Notes: a model not told the origin generated them from the letters alone. Counted from the first letter of the stretch, positions 50,992 to 60,333 are shown. The stretch is 64,000 nucleotides of DNA from Aulosira sp. FACHB-615 (GCF_014698045.1 NZ_JACJSE010000002.1:372001-436000); one strand, 5' to 3'. Numbers and translations are program-made.

Positions 50992-51641
50992 CTGATTGTT
51001 TCAGTGAATCCCAGTATATAAAAAGGAATAGGAAAAATGAGCATTTGGTAACTTAACTTTACAGTTAAGTTTTTCTAATTATGAATGTAAAGTTCCGTTG
51101 ATTTCTTGCTATGGAACTGGTTTGTGCCATCTATCTCAAGGAGTAGAAGCTGGTTCTTAACAGCCTCATCAGAATGTTTTCCACCCCGCAAATTGATCCC
51201 CTTAATATTTCTTATAAAAACTGGGGATGTCTCTCATAAATCACTAATTTGTCTGAAAAAAATACCTGCTGCTGATTTGGCTTTTAGCTGCTAGTCAATT
51301 GCCGGAATTTTGCGGAGAAATTTCTCATCTAATCGCCGGATGTTTTCACATTTGATTAAATGTATTATATATTGCTTTTATTTATAAGGGTTATTACTGA
51401 AGGATATATCAGGTTGCAGTGTGCTAAACAAGTTTATATAGACTTCAGGATTTTTTAACCTAATGGAGAGATTTGCACATTATCTAAAAAAATATACTAA
51501 CTGACAAGCTAGGTGTAACGAAATGTTGCGATAAAGTTCTCAGCTAAGGAGCAGCAACAAACCTGCTGTCTGCCGTCCTTAGAACCACCAAGACAGATTT
51601 TTTGCAGATTCAAGTTCATAACTCCCTAATTTTGAAGATAT
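50992..51641. other. Long spacer upstream of pilT
   Basis: This 650-bp region lies between the divergent membrane-protein gene and pilT. An inverted repeat (CTAAGGA near 51544 and TCCTTAG near 51575, with AGCAG/CTGCT inside) sits about 65 bp before the pilT start and could fold in its leader. The short frame at 51106-51294 has no protein-like features. Nothing else is recognised. Confidence 0.45.
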
Positions 51642-52913
51642 ATGACAGAAACACAAAACTCTGCCAATTCCCATCCGGCTGCTCCTCGGAATGTGCCACC
51701 TATGCCGCCGCCACCACCATCATTAGCGACACAACGGCAGCATACACAAACATTAGATATGTCTGCCCACCGGAATACAACTCAACCTGCACCACCGCCA
51801 CCAGTTGCAGGTAATCGTCCCGCAAGTCCACCACCAGCAGCAAAAAATCCTTCTGGGTTAACTTTGGGAGCAATTATTAAAGAAGCTTTTGATAATGGTT
51901 ATTCCGATATTCACTTGGGTGTAGGTGAAGTTCCCCGCTTCCGCAACCGTGGCGAAATTAGTCCCACAGAATATCCCGAAACAGATAATGCAACTTTCAT
52001 GAGTTGGTTACGGGAAGTGATGACCGAGAAAGAAATTCAGCAATTTGAAGAAAACCTCGAATTTGATGGTGCAACTCAATATGAATTCGCCCGTGTTCGG
52101 TTGAACGTTTTTGGCTCGCTGAAAGGCCATGCAATGGTACTGCGGTTGATTCCCCTGAAAATTTTATCAATGGAACAGTTGCGCTTACCGCCAGTTTTCC
52201 GAGATATCTGCCACTCTCATAAAGGCTTAATCTTAGTCACTGGGCCGACTGGTTCTGGTAAATCCACCACAATGGCGGCGATGATTGACTATATTAATCG
52301 GGAAATGGCCAAGCATATCATCACCATCGAAGACCCGGTAGAATTTGTTCACCAAAGCCGCAAGTCATTGGTCAAACAACGGGAAGTGGGGATGCACACC
52401 CGCAAATTTGACAACGCTTTAAAAGCAGCTTTGCGGGAAGATCCAGATTTGATTCTGGTGGGGGAAATGCGGGATAAAGAAACCGTCAACACCGCCTTAA
52501 AAGCTGCCCAAACAGGTCACTTGGTAATGGGAACTCTGCACACCAACAGCGCCGTAAAAACCATTGAACGGATTTTGAATTTATACTCTGGTGCAGAACA
52601 GGATGCGATGCGGGTAGCCTTGGCCGAATCGTTGGTAGCAGTCATCGCCCAAGGATTGTGTCGAACGACTGATGGTAAACGAGCTGCATTCCACGATATC
52701 TTAATTAACACTGAGGCGGTTAAAGAATGGGTCAAAGACGGTAAATATGATGAAATTACCGAATTGATGAAACAAGCCAGTTTCGACGGCATGATTACCA
52801 TGAATCAGTCGTTGCTCAATCTTTATCAAGAAGGTCGCATTACTGAAGAAATCGCTTTAGAAATGTCACCAACTCCTAACGAAATGGCTCAGTTTCTCCG
52901 AGGACGAGTTTAA
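51642..52913 (+). CDS. pilT: Type IV pilus retraction ATPase PilT
   Basis: The 423-residue hexameric ATPase depolymerises type IV pili and drives twitching, phototaxis and DNA uptake. A Pro/Ala-rich disordered extension of about 70 residues (NVPPMPPPPPSLATQ) precedes the normal core. Core motifs are SDIHLGVGEVPRFRNRGEI, Walker A GPTGSGKST at about 201-209, the Asp box IITIEDPVEFVH, Walker B DLILVGEMRD and the His box TGHLVMGTLHTNSAV. The KaiB-fusion gene follows 68 bp downstream on the same strand. Confidence 0.95.
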   Translation: MTETQNSANSHPAAPRNVPPMPPPPPSLATQRQHTQTLDMSAHRNTTQPAPPPPVAGNRPASPPPAAKNPSGLTLGAIIKEAFDNGYSDIHLGVGEVPRFRNRGEISPTEYPETDNATFMSWLREVMTEKEIQQFEENLEFDGATQYEFARVRLNVFGSLKGHAMVLRLIPLKILSMEQLRLPPVFRDICHSHKGLILVTGPTGSGKSTTMAAMIDYINREMAKHIITIEDPVEFVHQSRKSLVKQREVGMHTRKFDNALKAALREDPDLILVGEMRDKETVNTALKAAQTGHLVMGTLHTNSAVKTIERILNLYSGAEQDAMRVALAESLVAVIAQGLCRTTDGKRAAFHDILINTEAVKEWVKDGKYDEITELMKQASFDGMITMNQSLLNLYQEGRITEEIALEMSPTPNEMAQFLRGRV

Positions 52914-52981
52914 TTACAGTAAAGGTAAAAAGTTATCGCCTCGGCTTTTTACCTCCAAGTTCCCCAACCCCTGTAACTAGC

Positions 52982-53743
52982 TTGACTACACCTAAACTCT
53001 TTTTACCTAAAGTTTTTAAAGGCATTGCCTTATTCACACCCGGAGGCGATTTAATTTATTGCATCGACCCGAATAAACAGGGTCGATGGCATTTGCATTT
53101 GTGTGCTGCTTTACAAGAAATTCTCGATTTATCGGAACCGCCACATTTTTTAGTTCCTTGTTATACTGCCACAGTTGACCACTGGTTAGATCCCCATACG
53201 CAACAAATTCGGACTTTTGCCGAGGCTTATCCGGCAGTATTACAACATCAAGCTTTACTGAATACAATTTTTCATACGGGCGATTTAATCTGGCAAGCTG
53301 CACCTTGGCAAGATGGTTTGTGCGATCGCATGGTGTTAGGCACTTATCGTTCCACATTTCCCCAACTTTGGGAAGACCACGACTTAATTGTGAACTTAGA
53401 TTTATCCGAAAAGGCTCCCAAATACTATCCACCAGTCAGAGCCACACAAAACATCCAACAAAAAACCCAATGTTACGTTTTGCGTTTATTTATTGCGGGT
53501 CATAGCGCCAATACCGAACGGATACTGCACAATCTACACGAAATGTTAGAGCGATCGCTCAAATATCCCTACACTTTAAAAGTGATTGATGTTTTAACTC
53601 ATCCAGAACAAGCAGAAATTGATCAAGTGTCGGCAACTCCCACACTGGTGAAAGTTTGGCCGCAACCAATTCGACGCATCGTCGGCGATTTAGATAACGC
53701 CGAGAAAATTTTCCAAATGTTAGGTACTAAAGAAAAATTATAA
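52982..53743 (+). CDS. KaiB-domain protein with an N-terminal domain of unknown function
   Basis: The 253-residue protein ends in a KaiB domain (about 160-250): CYVLRLFIAGHSANTERILH, LKVIDVLTHPEQAEIDQVSA, TPTLVKVWPQPIRRIVGDL. Residues 1-155 are a separate domain with VFKGIALFTPGGDLIYCIDP, HFLVPCYTATVDHWLDPHTQ and DRMVLGTYRSTFPQLWEDHD that I cannot name. KaiB is the fold-switching clock protein that binds KaiC; this fusion is not the clock kaiB, which encodes about 100 residues beside kaiC. The start is TTG 52982, since no ATG or GTG lies closer to the first conserved strand. It follows pilT by 68 bp. Confidence 0.8.
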   Translation: MTTPKLFLPKVFKGIALFTPGGDLIYCIDPNKQGRWHLHLCAALQEILDLSEPPHFLVPCYTATVDHWLDPHTQQIRTFAEAYPAVLQHQALLNTIFHTGDLIWQAAPWQDGLCDRMVLGTYRSTFPQLWEDHDLIVNLDLSEKAPKYYPPVRATQNIQQKTQCYVLRLFIAGHSANTERILHNLHEMLERSLKYPYTLKVIDVLTHPEQAEIDQVSATPTLVKVWPQPIRRIVGDLDNAEKIFQMLGTKEKL

Positions 53744-54054
53744 AAAATTTATCGGATTTAGTATTCTGGCTCACAAAAAAAATCAACAATTAGTTTTACT
53801 CAAGAATATTGGCAGGTTAAATTTAATTTTTAATTAAGCTTTCCCACCCAAAAAACTTTGTATATTGCTTAGTAAATTGGGATTTATTTGGCCAAAAATG
53901 CTGGCGTTGCTGTTAGGAAAACCGTAAGTAAGAATTAGCCTCAGTTTTCATAGTTCAATTACATACTGTCTTGACAGGTATAAGATTTTCATGCTTTATT
54001 GAGTTAATTACAGTAACTCGATGGAGATGCTGTAGATAACGGGGTAAATCTTTA
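53744..54054. other. Promoter region of the sbp-pst operon
   Basis: This 311-bp AT-rich spacer must contain the promoter of the transporter operon. I looked for the cyanobacterial Pho box (CTTAACCT direct repeats) and saw none that was convincing. No gene or repeat is recognised. Confidence 0.45.
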
Positions 54055-55188
54055 ATGAACAAGTCGCAGCATCCGGCTAATATACATACTTGCATTGAGA
54101 AAACAGCACAGTTAATGCGAGTTTTGTATCAAAAAATCGGGAGAATTTGGTTCAACCAAACCTCTGTTAAAAGATTTGCATATTTATGCTTTTTAGGTGC
54201 GATTTTAAGTGTAGTTATCTCTGCTTGTGCAGGGAGTTATTCAGCGACAGAACCAGAAATTAAGCTAAGACTAGTTTCTTTTTCGGTCACTAAAGCAGCC
54301 CATGACCAAATTATTCCTAAATTTGTCGAAAAGTGGCAGAAAGAACACAACCAAAAAGTAGTTTTCGACCAAAGTTATGGCGGTTCTGTCGCTCAAGCAG
54401 CTGATGTAATTTCAGGTAAGCAAGAAGCAGATATAGTCCACTTAGCACTGCCGTTAGATGTCCTGAGAATTCAACAAGCTGGTTTAATTAAATCCAGTTG
54501 GCAGATTAGAACCCCCAGAAATGGTATTGTTAGCAAATCGGTAGCAGCAATTGTTACCCGTGAAGGTAATCCGAAAAAAATTCAAACTTGGGCAGACTTA
54601 GCGAAAGACAATGTACAACTCATTGCAGCTAACCCCAAAACTTCTGGAATTGGCATTTGGGAATTATTAGCTTTTTGGGGTTCGGTTACACAAAATGGCG
54701 GAGATGAAGCAACAGCATTAAACTACATTGCCAAAGTTTATCAAAATGCTGCCGTTCTCACCAAAGATGCCCGTGAAGCCAGTGATGTGTTTTTTCAAAA
54801 AGCTCAAGGCGATGTTTTAATCACCTACGAAAATGAGGTGAATTTAGCAGAGAAAACAGCCACAAAACTACCTTATGTCATCCCAGAATTAAATATTTCG
54901 ATAGATAATCCTGTGGCTGTAGTAGACAAAAATGTTGATCAACACAAGACAAGAAAAGTAGCTGAGGCATTTGTTGACTTCTTATATTCTTCCGAAGCCC
55001 AACGGGAATTTGCTAAATTACAATACCGTCCGGTAAATCCTACAGTTACCCAAGAAGTAATCTCACAATATCCTCCCATTCAAACTTTATTCACAGCCCA
55101 AGATTTAGGGGGATGGGACATAATTCAAACCAAATTTTTAAACGATGGGGCAATTTTTGACAAAATTAAAGCTAATAGTAAAGCATAA
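54055..55188 (+). CDS. Sulfate-type periplasmic binding lipoprotein heading a pst operon
   Basis: The 377-residue protein has an N-terminal hydrophobic segment (FAYLCFLGAILSVVISACAG) ending in a lipobox cysteine. The mature part matches the Sbp/CysP class of sulfate binding proteins: LVSFSVTKAAHDQIIPKF, SYGGSVAQAADVISGKQEAD, IVHLALPLDVLRIQQAGLI, TSGIGIWELLAFWG and VLITYENEVNLAEK. The anion-binding residues should lie in those loops. Start ATG 54055 leaves a long cytoplasmic N-terminus; ATG 54118 is an alternative. It lies 33 bp before pstS, so its substrate may be sulfate, phosphate or another oxyanion. Confidence 0.82.
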   Translation: MNKSQHPANIHTCIEKTAQLMRVLYQKIGRIWFNQTSVKRFAYLCFLGAILSVVISACAGSYSATEPEIKLRLVSFSVTKAAHDQIIPKFVEKWQKEHNQKVVFDQSYGGSVAQAADVISGKQEADIVHLALPLDVLRIQQAGLIKSSWQIRTPRNGIVSKSVAAIVTREGNPKKIQTWADLAKDNVQLIAANPKTSGIGIWELLAFWGSVTQNGGDEATALNYIAKVYQNAAVLTKDAREASDVFFQKAQGDVLITYENEVNLAEKTATKLPYVIPELNISIDNPVAVVDKNVDQHKTRKVAEAFVDFLYSSEAQREFAKLQYRPVNPTVTQEVISQYPPIQTLFTAQDLGGWDIIQTKFLNDGAIFDKIKANSKA

Positions 55189-55221
55189 ATCCTCATCCAA
55201 ATTCAGGGAATTAGCAATTGT

Positions 55222-56223
55222 ATGAATTTTATTTCTCAATGTAAACATAACCTATTACTGCTGTCTTTACTGGTAATTAGTCATAGCCTAACAGCTTGTA
55301 GTAGTCAAAAAGAAAAGCAAAAACAAGTCAGTATTGATGGTGCAGCTGTAGGATTTCCGATTTCTTTAGCAGTAGCAGAAGAATATCATAATGTGAAAGC
55401 TGATGCTGTTGTGAGTGTTGCATCAAGTGGTACTGGGGGCGGAATCAGTAAATTTTGTGCAGGAGAAATTGATATTGTTGGTGCTTCACGTACCATTAGA
55501 GATGAAGAAATCACTAAATGTAAAAGTAAAAATATTGAATTTTTGGAAATACCCATCGCTTTAGATGGTATAGCCGTAATTGTGAATCGGCAAAATGATT
55601 TTGTGCAATGTTTGACTGTTGATGAATTAAAAACAATTTGGAGTGCTAAGGCAGACAGCAAAATTTTAACTTGGAATCAAGTTAATCCGAAGTTCCCTAA
55701 TGAAAAGATGAAACTTTATGCGCCTGCATCGGATACAGGTACATTTGATTATTTTACCCAGGCGGTGACAGGTAAAGCTAAAAATGGTCGCACAGATTAT
55801 ACTCCCAGCCATAATCAAAATACTTTAGTGCAAGGGGTAGCAGGAGATAAATATTCTTTAGGTTATGTGGGTATTTCTTACTACATTCAAAATCAAGACA
55901 AGCTGAATTTAGTAGCTGTAGAAAACCCTAATGGCAAGTGTGAAAAGCCTGTACCAGTGGATAATGTCGTGAAAAATATTTACACACCATTATCCCGTCC
56001 TTTGTTTATCTATGTGAGTAAAAAGTCGTTAGATACAAAGCCAGCAGTACGAGAATTTGTTGATTTTTATTTAGAAAACTCCTGGAAATGGGTAGATAGC
56101 GCAGGTTATGTGGCTTTACCTGATGAAGCCTACGTGAAAGTTAAACAGAAATTTCTCAAGGGGGAAACCGGCACAAAATTCAAAAAAGCTAAACCAGGTC
56201 AGCCAATTACTAACTTTATTTAA
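55222..56223 (+). CDS. pstS: Phosphate-binding lipoprotein PstS
   Basis: The 333-residue protein captures phosphate for the Pst ABC transporter. It has a signal with lipobox (SHSLTAC), AAVGFPISLAVAEEY, the phosphate loop SSGTGGGISKFCAGEIDIVG, ASRTIRDEE, PIALDGIAVIVN, the ASDTGTFDYFTQ loop that contacts phosphate, and LGYVGISYY. It is of the PstS/SphX class found in cyanobacteria. It lies between the Sbp-like gene and pstC, 11 bp before the latter, in an obvious operon. Confidence 0.93.
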   Translation: MNFISQCKHNLLLLSLLVISHSLTACSSQKEKQKQVSIDGAAVGFPISLAVAEEYHNVKADAVVSVASSGTGGGISKFCAGEIDIVGASRTIRDEEITKCKSKNIEFLEIPIALDGIAVIVNRQNDFVQCLTVDELKTIWSAKADSKILTWNQVNPKFPNEKMKLYAPASDTGTFDYFTQAVTGKAKNGRTDYTPSHNQNTLVQGVAGDKYSLGYVGISYYIQNQDKLNLVAVENPNGKCEKPVPVDNVVKNIYTPLSRPLFIYVSKKSLDTKPAVREFVDFYLENSWKWVDSAGYVALPDEAYVKVKQKFLKGETGTKFKKAKPGQPITNFI

Positions 56224-56234
56224 TTTATTGATTT

Positions 56235-57176
56235 ATGAGTGCCATCAATCATCAAAATGGTTTTCAGGAAGATTCTCGGCGATCGCTAGAAAAAAATCCA
56301 TCCGAAGATATTACCGAAAAGATTATCGCCACAATTTTATTTTGCTGTGGTTTAGTCTCGGTTTTAACAACCTTTGGTATTGTCGTTATTATCTTTCAGG
56401 TAACATTTGAGTTCTTCCAAGAAGTCCCCCTAGCTGACTTTTTTCTCGATACTAAATGGACACCTTTATTTGCGGAAAGACATTTTGGCATTTGGCCGTT
56501 AATTGCGGGGACTTTCTTAACTACTCTCACTGCGATGGCAGTAGCGATTCCTTTGGGTTTATCTTCCGCAATTTATTTAAGTGAATATGCCCAACCTAAA
56601 GTCGCTGCCATTTTGCGTCCAGCAGTGGAACTTTTAGCAGGGATACCAACAGTTGTATATGGATATTTTGCCCTGTTATTTGTGACCCCATTCCTGAGAA
56701 ATTTTCTGCCTCTAGAAATCTTTAATGCTATGAGTGCAGGGTTAATGATGGGTGTGATGATTACCCCGACAGTTGGTTCTATTAGTTTAGATGCGATTCA
56801 AGCCGTGCCGAATTCTTTAAGAGAAGGCGCTTATGCGTTGGGCATTACTAAATTAGAGTCGATTTTTAAAGTGTTATTACCCGCAGCACTTTCAGGAATT
56901 ACGGCTTCGATTATTTTAGGTATTTCTCGCGCTGTTGGTGAAACAATGACCGTGGTAATTGCTGCTGGACAACAGCCAAAACTGACTGTGAATTTGATGG
57001 AGTCAGTCGAGACGATGACAGCTTATATGGCACAGATTTCTGGTGGAGATAGCCCCAGAGGAAGTCTCAATTTTAAAACTTTATATGCTGTCGGGGCTGT
57101 GTTATTTCTGCTAACTTTGGCATTAAATATTGTTAGCTACTGGATTTCCCATAGATTTAAAGAAAAATACGATTAA
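56235..57176 (+). CDS. pstC: Phosphate ABC transporter permease PstC
   Basis: The 313-residue inner-membrane protein has about six transmembrane helices and the EAA loop typical of PstC (AVPNSLREGAYALGITKLES). Other marks are ATILFCCGLVSVLTTFGIVV in the first helix, FAERHFGIWPLIAGTFLTTL, ELLAGIPTVVYGYFALLF and SRAVGETMTVVIAAGQQP. It starts 11 bp after pstS and ends 5 bp before pstA. Confidence 0.95.
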   Translation: MSAINHQNGFQEDSRRSLEKNPSEDITEKIIATILFCCGLVSVLTTFGIVVIIFQVTFEFFQEVPLADFFLDTKWTPLFAERHFGIWPLIAGTFLTTLTAMAVAIPLGLSSAIYLSEYAQPKVAAILRPAVELLAGIPTVVYGYFALLFVTPFLRNFLPLEIFNAMSAGLMMGVMITPTVGSISLDAIQAVPNSLREGAYALGITKLESIFKVLLPAALSGITASIILGISRAVGETMTVVIAAGQQPKLTVNLMESVETMTAYMAQISGGDSPRGSLNFKTLYAVGAVLFLLTLALNIVSYWISHRFKEKYD

Positions 57177-57181
57177 TCAAT

Positions 57182-58084
57182 ATGGCTACAAGTTATCAAG
57201 GTAATGATTTTTTCGATTCTAGTGCAGAATTTACCGATAATATTGAAAAAAGAGAGTCACTCGGTAAGGTATTTGAAATCATTTTTTTATTGGGGTTGTT
57301 GATTGGATTATTTATCTTGGCATTACTGGTTTTTGATATTTGCCAAGATGGATTAGTCAGATTTGTCACCCCAGGTTTTTTAACAGAAACTCCATCGCGG
57401 TTCCCGGATGAGGGAGGTATTCGTCCCGCAATTGTTGGGAGTATTCTGTTGGCAATTATTGTGATGTTAGTTGCAGTGCCAATTGGTATAGGAGCCGCTT
57501 TATATTTAGAAGAATACGCTCCTAAAGCTTGGTGGACTGCCATCATCGAAATTAATATTAGTAATCTTGCTGGTGTACCTTCAATTGTGTATGGGTTGCT
57601 GGGTTTAGGAGTATTTAATTATTTGTTAGGTTTTGGCCCGGCTTTAATTTCTGGAGCTTTAACTTTATCTTTGTTATCCTTACCAGTAATTATCGTGACA
57701 TCTAGAGAAGCGATTCGTGCAGTACCGGATTCTTTAAGACACGCTTCCTATGGTTTGGGTGTGACTAAATGGCAAACTATTTACCATCACGTTATCCCCT
57801 ATGCGATTCCTGGGATATTAACAGGGGTGATTATTTCTGTATCTCGTGCTGTGGGTGATGCAGCTTGTTTAATAGTAGTTGGGGCTGTGAGTTTTTTGAC
57901 TTTTGATCCTGGGTTATTCCAGAGATTTATGGCTTTACCAATTCAAATTTTTAGTTATCTCAGTCGTCCAGAACCAGGTTTTGCTAATTCATCAGCCGCA
58001 ACAATTATTGTGATGTTGTTGTTGATTTTAGTATTGAACGGGATAGCGATTTATGTTCGCCAACGCTTTTCAATCACTCGATAG
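57182..58084 (+). CDS. pstA: Phosphate ABC transporter permease PstA
   Basis: The 300-residue permease pairs with PstC. It has about six membrane helices, GGIRPAIVGSILLAIIVMLV, IGAALYLEEYAPKAWW, NISNLAGVPSIVYGLLGLGV and the EAA loop REAIRAVPDSLRHASYGLGV, then SRAVGDAACLIVVGA. Five bases separate it from pstC, which implies tight coupling; 69 bp separate it from pstB. Confidence 0.95.
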   Translation: MATSYQGNDFFDSSAEFTDNIEKRESLGKVFEIIFLLGLLIGLFILALLVFDICQDGLVRFVTPGFLTETPSRFPDEGGIRPAIVGSILLAIIVMLVAVPIGIGAALYLEEYAPKAWWTAIIEINISNLAGVPSIVYGLLGLGVFNYLLGFGPALISGALTLSLLSLPVIIVTSREAIRAVPDSLRHASYGLGVTKWQTIYHHVIPYAIPGILTGVIISVSRAVGDAACLIVVGAVSFLTFDPGLFQRFMALPIQIFSYLSRPEPGFANSSAATIIVMLLLILVLNGIAIYVRQRFSITR

Positions 58085-58153
58085 GTATTGCTTTAGGTAA
58101 CGGCGAATTTTTGCAGATATCAAATAGAAATCTTCAATTTAGGTGTAACGGTC

Positions 58154-58981
58154 ATGACTCACAATGATAATAGAAGTAGGCAAAGTAATAATACACTGAT
58201 TCAAGAAAGAAATGTGTTTGATATTGAGGGTCTGAGAGTTTACTATAGTGGTTTTTTGGCTTTGCTGGATGTTTATCTACAAATTCCCGAAAAGCAAATT
58301 GTAGCTTTTATTGGCCCTAGTGGTTGTGGTAAAAGTACTCTGTTGCGATGCTTTAATCGGATGAATGATTTGATTCCCGGTGCGAAAGTTGAAGGCAGAT
58401 TAAATTACCGCGATCGCAACATTTACGATCCTAAAATTAACTCAGTCAAATTACGCCGCCAAGTCGGGATGGTGTTTCAAAGACCAAATCCTTTCCCAAA
58501 ATCCATATATGAAAATATTGCTTTTGGCCCCCGTTCTAATGGTTATAAAGGTAATTTAGATGAATTAGTCGAAGATTCCCTCAGACGCGCAGCAATTTGG
58601 GATGAAGTCAAAGACAAACTCAAAGCTAAAGGTACAGCATTATCTGGTGGACAACAACAAAGACTTTGTATTGCACGGGCGATCGCGATGAAGCCAGATG
58701 TATTATTAATGGATGAACCTTGTTCCGCCCTTGACCCCATTTCCACCCGCCAAGTAGAAGAACTCTGCTTAGAACTCAAGCAACAATACACCATTATTAT
58801 GGTGACTCACAACATGCAGCAAGCTTCGAGAGTTGCAGATTGGACAGCATTTTTTAATACCGAAATTGATGAACATGGCAAACGCCGTGGTAAATTAGTC
58901 GAATTTAGCCCGACAGTTCAACTGTTCTCTTCTCCTCATACTAGAGAAGCAGAGGAATATATTAGTGGTCGTTTTGGTTAG
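58154..58981 (+). CDS. pstB: Phosphate ABC transporter ATPase PstB
   Basis: The 275-residue ATPase powers the transporter. Walker A is GPSGCGKS at about 54-61, the signature is LSGGQQQRLCIARA, Walker B is DVLLMDEPCSALDP and the switch His is in IIMVTHNMQQASRV. The PstB-typical NRMNDLIPGAKVEG and QVGMVFQRPNPFPKSIYENI are present. It is the last gene of the operon; no phoU follows. Confidence 0.96.
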   Translation: MTHNDNRSRQSNNTLIQERNVFDIEGLRVYYSGFLALLDVYLQIPEKQIVAFIGPSGCGKSTLLRCFNRMNDLIPGAKVEGRLNYRDRNIYDPKINSVKLRRQVGMVFQRPNPFPKSIYENIAFGPRSNGYKGNLDELVEDSLRRAAIWDEVKDKLKAKGTALSGGQQQRLCIARAIAMKPDVLLMDEPCSALDPISTRQVEELCLELKQQYTIIMVTHNMQQASRVADWTAFFNTEIDEHGKRRGKLVEFSPTVQLFSSPHTREAEEYISGRFG

Positions 58982-59135
58982 ATGAAAGAGGCTAGTACAA
59001 CAAGGCAAAAGTAAAAGGTCAAAAGGAAAAAGAAAGAATAGTGATAACATCAGCCTTTTAGCAATTTCTTATGGTCACTGAGCGCCGTCGAAGTGTGGTC
59101 GGTTTATTTACGCCGAACTGTACTAGCCCCTAGAT

Positions 59136-60053
59136 TCATAAACAGCGTTTAATTGTTGCTAACACAGATTCAGAAAGTGCCGAAAAATCATAACCACCTT
59201 CTAAACCAAACAGAATCTTTCGAGTTATACCCAAACAGTACTCTGTAAATAAACCATAATCTTCTGGAAGTAAGTTCATACTTGCCAAATGATCGGCGGC
59301 ATTAGCATCGTAACCGGCGCTGACAATTAATAAATCAGGTTGAAAGTTTTGTAAGAATGGAATTATCTTACTTTCTAACAGTGGGCGATAAGCGTTGATA
59401 TCACTACCTGGGGGCAGTGGCACATTTAAAACGTTATTATGATAGCCACGTTCGGAAGCTCTACCAGTGCCAGGATAGCAAGGATACTGATGAAGAGAAC
59501 AGTAGGCAATTTGGGGGTGAGTTTCCACGATCGCCTGAGTTCCGTTACCATGATGTACATCCCAATCGAGAATCGCCACACGCTTAACATCTGGTTGTTC
59601 TAGTGCATAAAAAGCTGCGATCGCAGCATTAGAAAATAAACAAAAACCCATCCCAGAATCACTTTCAGCATGGTGTCCCGGTGGACGCGCCAGCACAAAA
59701 GCCGGATTTTCTGTAGCTAAGACAACATCAACACCATCTAACCAAGCACTCACCGCCAACAATGCCACATCATAGCTATTAGCTGAAACGGGTGTATCAC
59801 CATCAAGATAGCCACCGCCACTAGCCGCAATTTCGCCCAGTTTTTTGACGTAGGCGGGGCTGTGGGCTTGTAATAATAAAGACATCAACGATGGGTTGTC
59901 AGCAACGGGAGTCGGTTCGCGCCAAGCAATCTTTTCTGCAAATGCCGCTTCTTTTAACGCTGTGACAATGGCTGTTAGACGTTCTGGTTTTTCTGGATGA
60001 TAATTTCCCGTTTTGTGATTCAAAAACTCATCCGAATAGATGACTGGTAGCAT
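59136..60053 (-). CDS. Histone-deacetylase-superfamily (AcuC/class II type) protein
   Basis: Start ATG 60053 gives 305 residues (a TTG at 60062 would add three). The zinc-dependent deacetylase fold is shown by HPEKPERLTAI, FVLARPPGHHAESDSGMGFC with the catalytic His pair, ILDWDVHHGNGTQAI with Asp and His metal ligands, YPGTGRASERG, SAGYDANAADHLASM with the third ligand, and LEGGYDFSALSESV. Bacterial members deacetylate acetyl-lysine, acetoin-pathway enzymes or polyamines; which applies here is unknown. It is convergent with pstB. Confidence 0.92.
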   Translation of the reverse strand: MLPVIYSDEFLNHKTGNYHPEKPERLTAIVTALKEAAFAEKIAWREPTPVADNPSLMSLLLQAHSPAYVKKLGEIAASGGGYLDGDTPVSANSYDVALLAVSAWLDGVDVVLATENPAFVLARPPGHHAESDSGMGFCLFSNAAIAAFYALEQPDVKRVAILDWDVHHGNGTQAIVETHPQIAYCSLHQYPCYPGTGRASERGYHNNVLNVPLPPGSDINAYRPLLESKIIPFLQNFQPDLLIVSAGYDANAADHLASMNLLPEDYGLFTEYCLGITRKILFGLEGGYDFSALSESVLATIKRCL

Positions 60054-60099
60054 AGGTGGCAATCATCAAAGTTACTGAATGCCATTGTATAGCAGAAGG

Positions 60100-60225
60100 C
60101 AGGGGGCAGTGGTTCGGCTTCGCGGTAATCGAGCGAAGCGATGCACTGAGCTTGTCGTTCGCGTAGCGTCTCCGGTAGGAGAAGTGTCGAGATTCACCAA
60201 CCAGGCAGGAGGCAGGAGTTATCAA
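60100..60225. repeat. Mosaic dispersed repeat
   Basis: The block contains GGTTCGGCTTCGCGGTAATC, GTTCGCGTAGCGTCTCCGGT and AGGAGAAG, and is flanked by AGGCAGGGGGCAG and AGGCAGGAGGCAGGAG. The central module also occurs near 13530 and 41797. Confidence 0.6.
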
Positions 60226-60242
60226 CTCTTAAACCCACTATC

Positions 60243-60297
60243 TTGAGACTGTCATTAGTCATTAGTATTGACAGATGACTAATGACCAATGACAGCC
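60243..60297. repeat. GTCATTAGTC inverted short repeats
   Basis: TGTCATTAGTCATTAGT and ATGACTAATGACCAATGACA form an imperfect inverted repeat between the two minus-strand genes. It is similar to arrays at 31268 and 50411 and has no U-tract. Confidence 0.6.
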
Positions 60298-60333
60298 TCA
60301 ACTAGGAAATGTGCCGCTTGAATGCAAACTTGT

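Noticed and set aside
51106..51294. 62-codon frame upstream of pilT
   Set aside because: No ribosome-binding site, composition typical of non-coding DNA, and no recognisable motif.
52982..53743. The core clock gene kaiB
   Set aside because: Core KaiB has about 100 residues and lies in kaiABC; this protein has a 155-residue extra domain and no kaiA or kaiC beside it.
53744..54054. Possible Pho box before the sbp-pst operon
   Set aside because: No convincing CTTAACCT-type direct repeats at 11-bp spacing were seen on reading the spacer.
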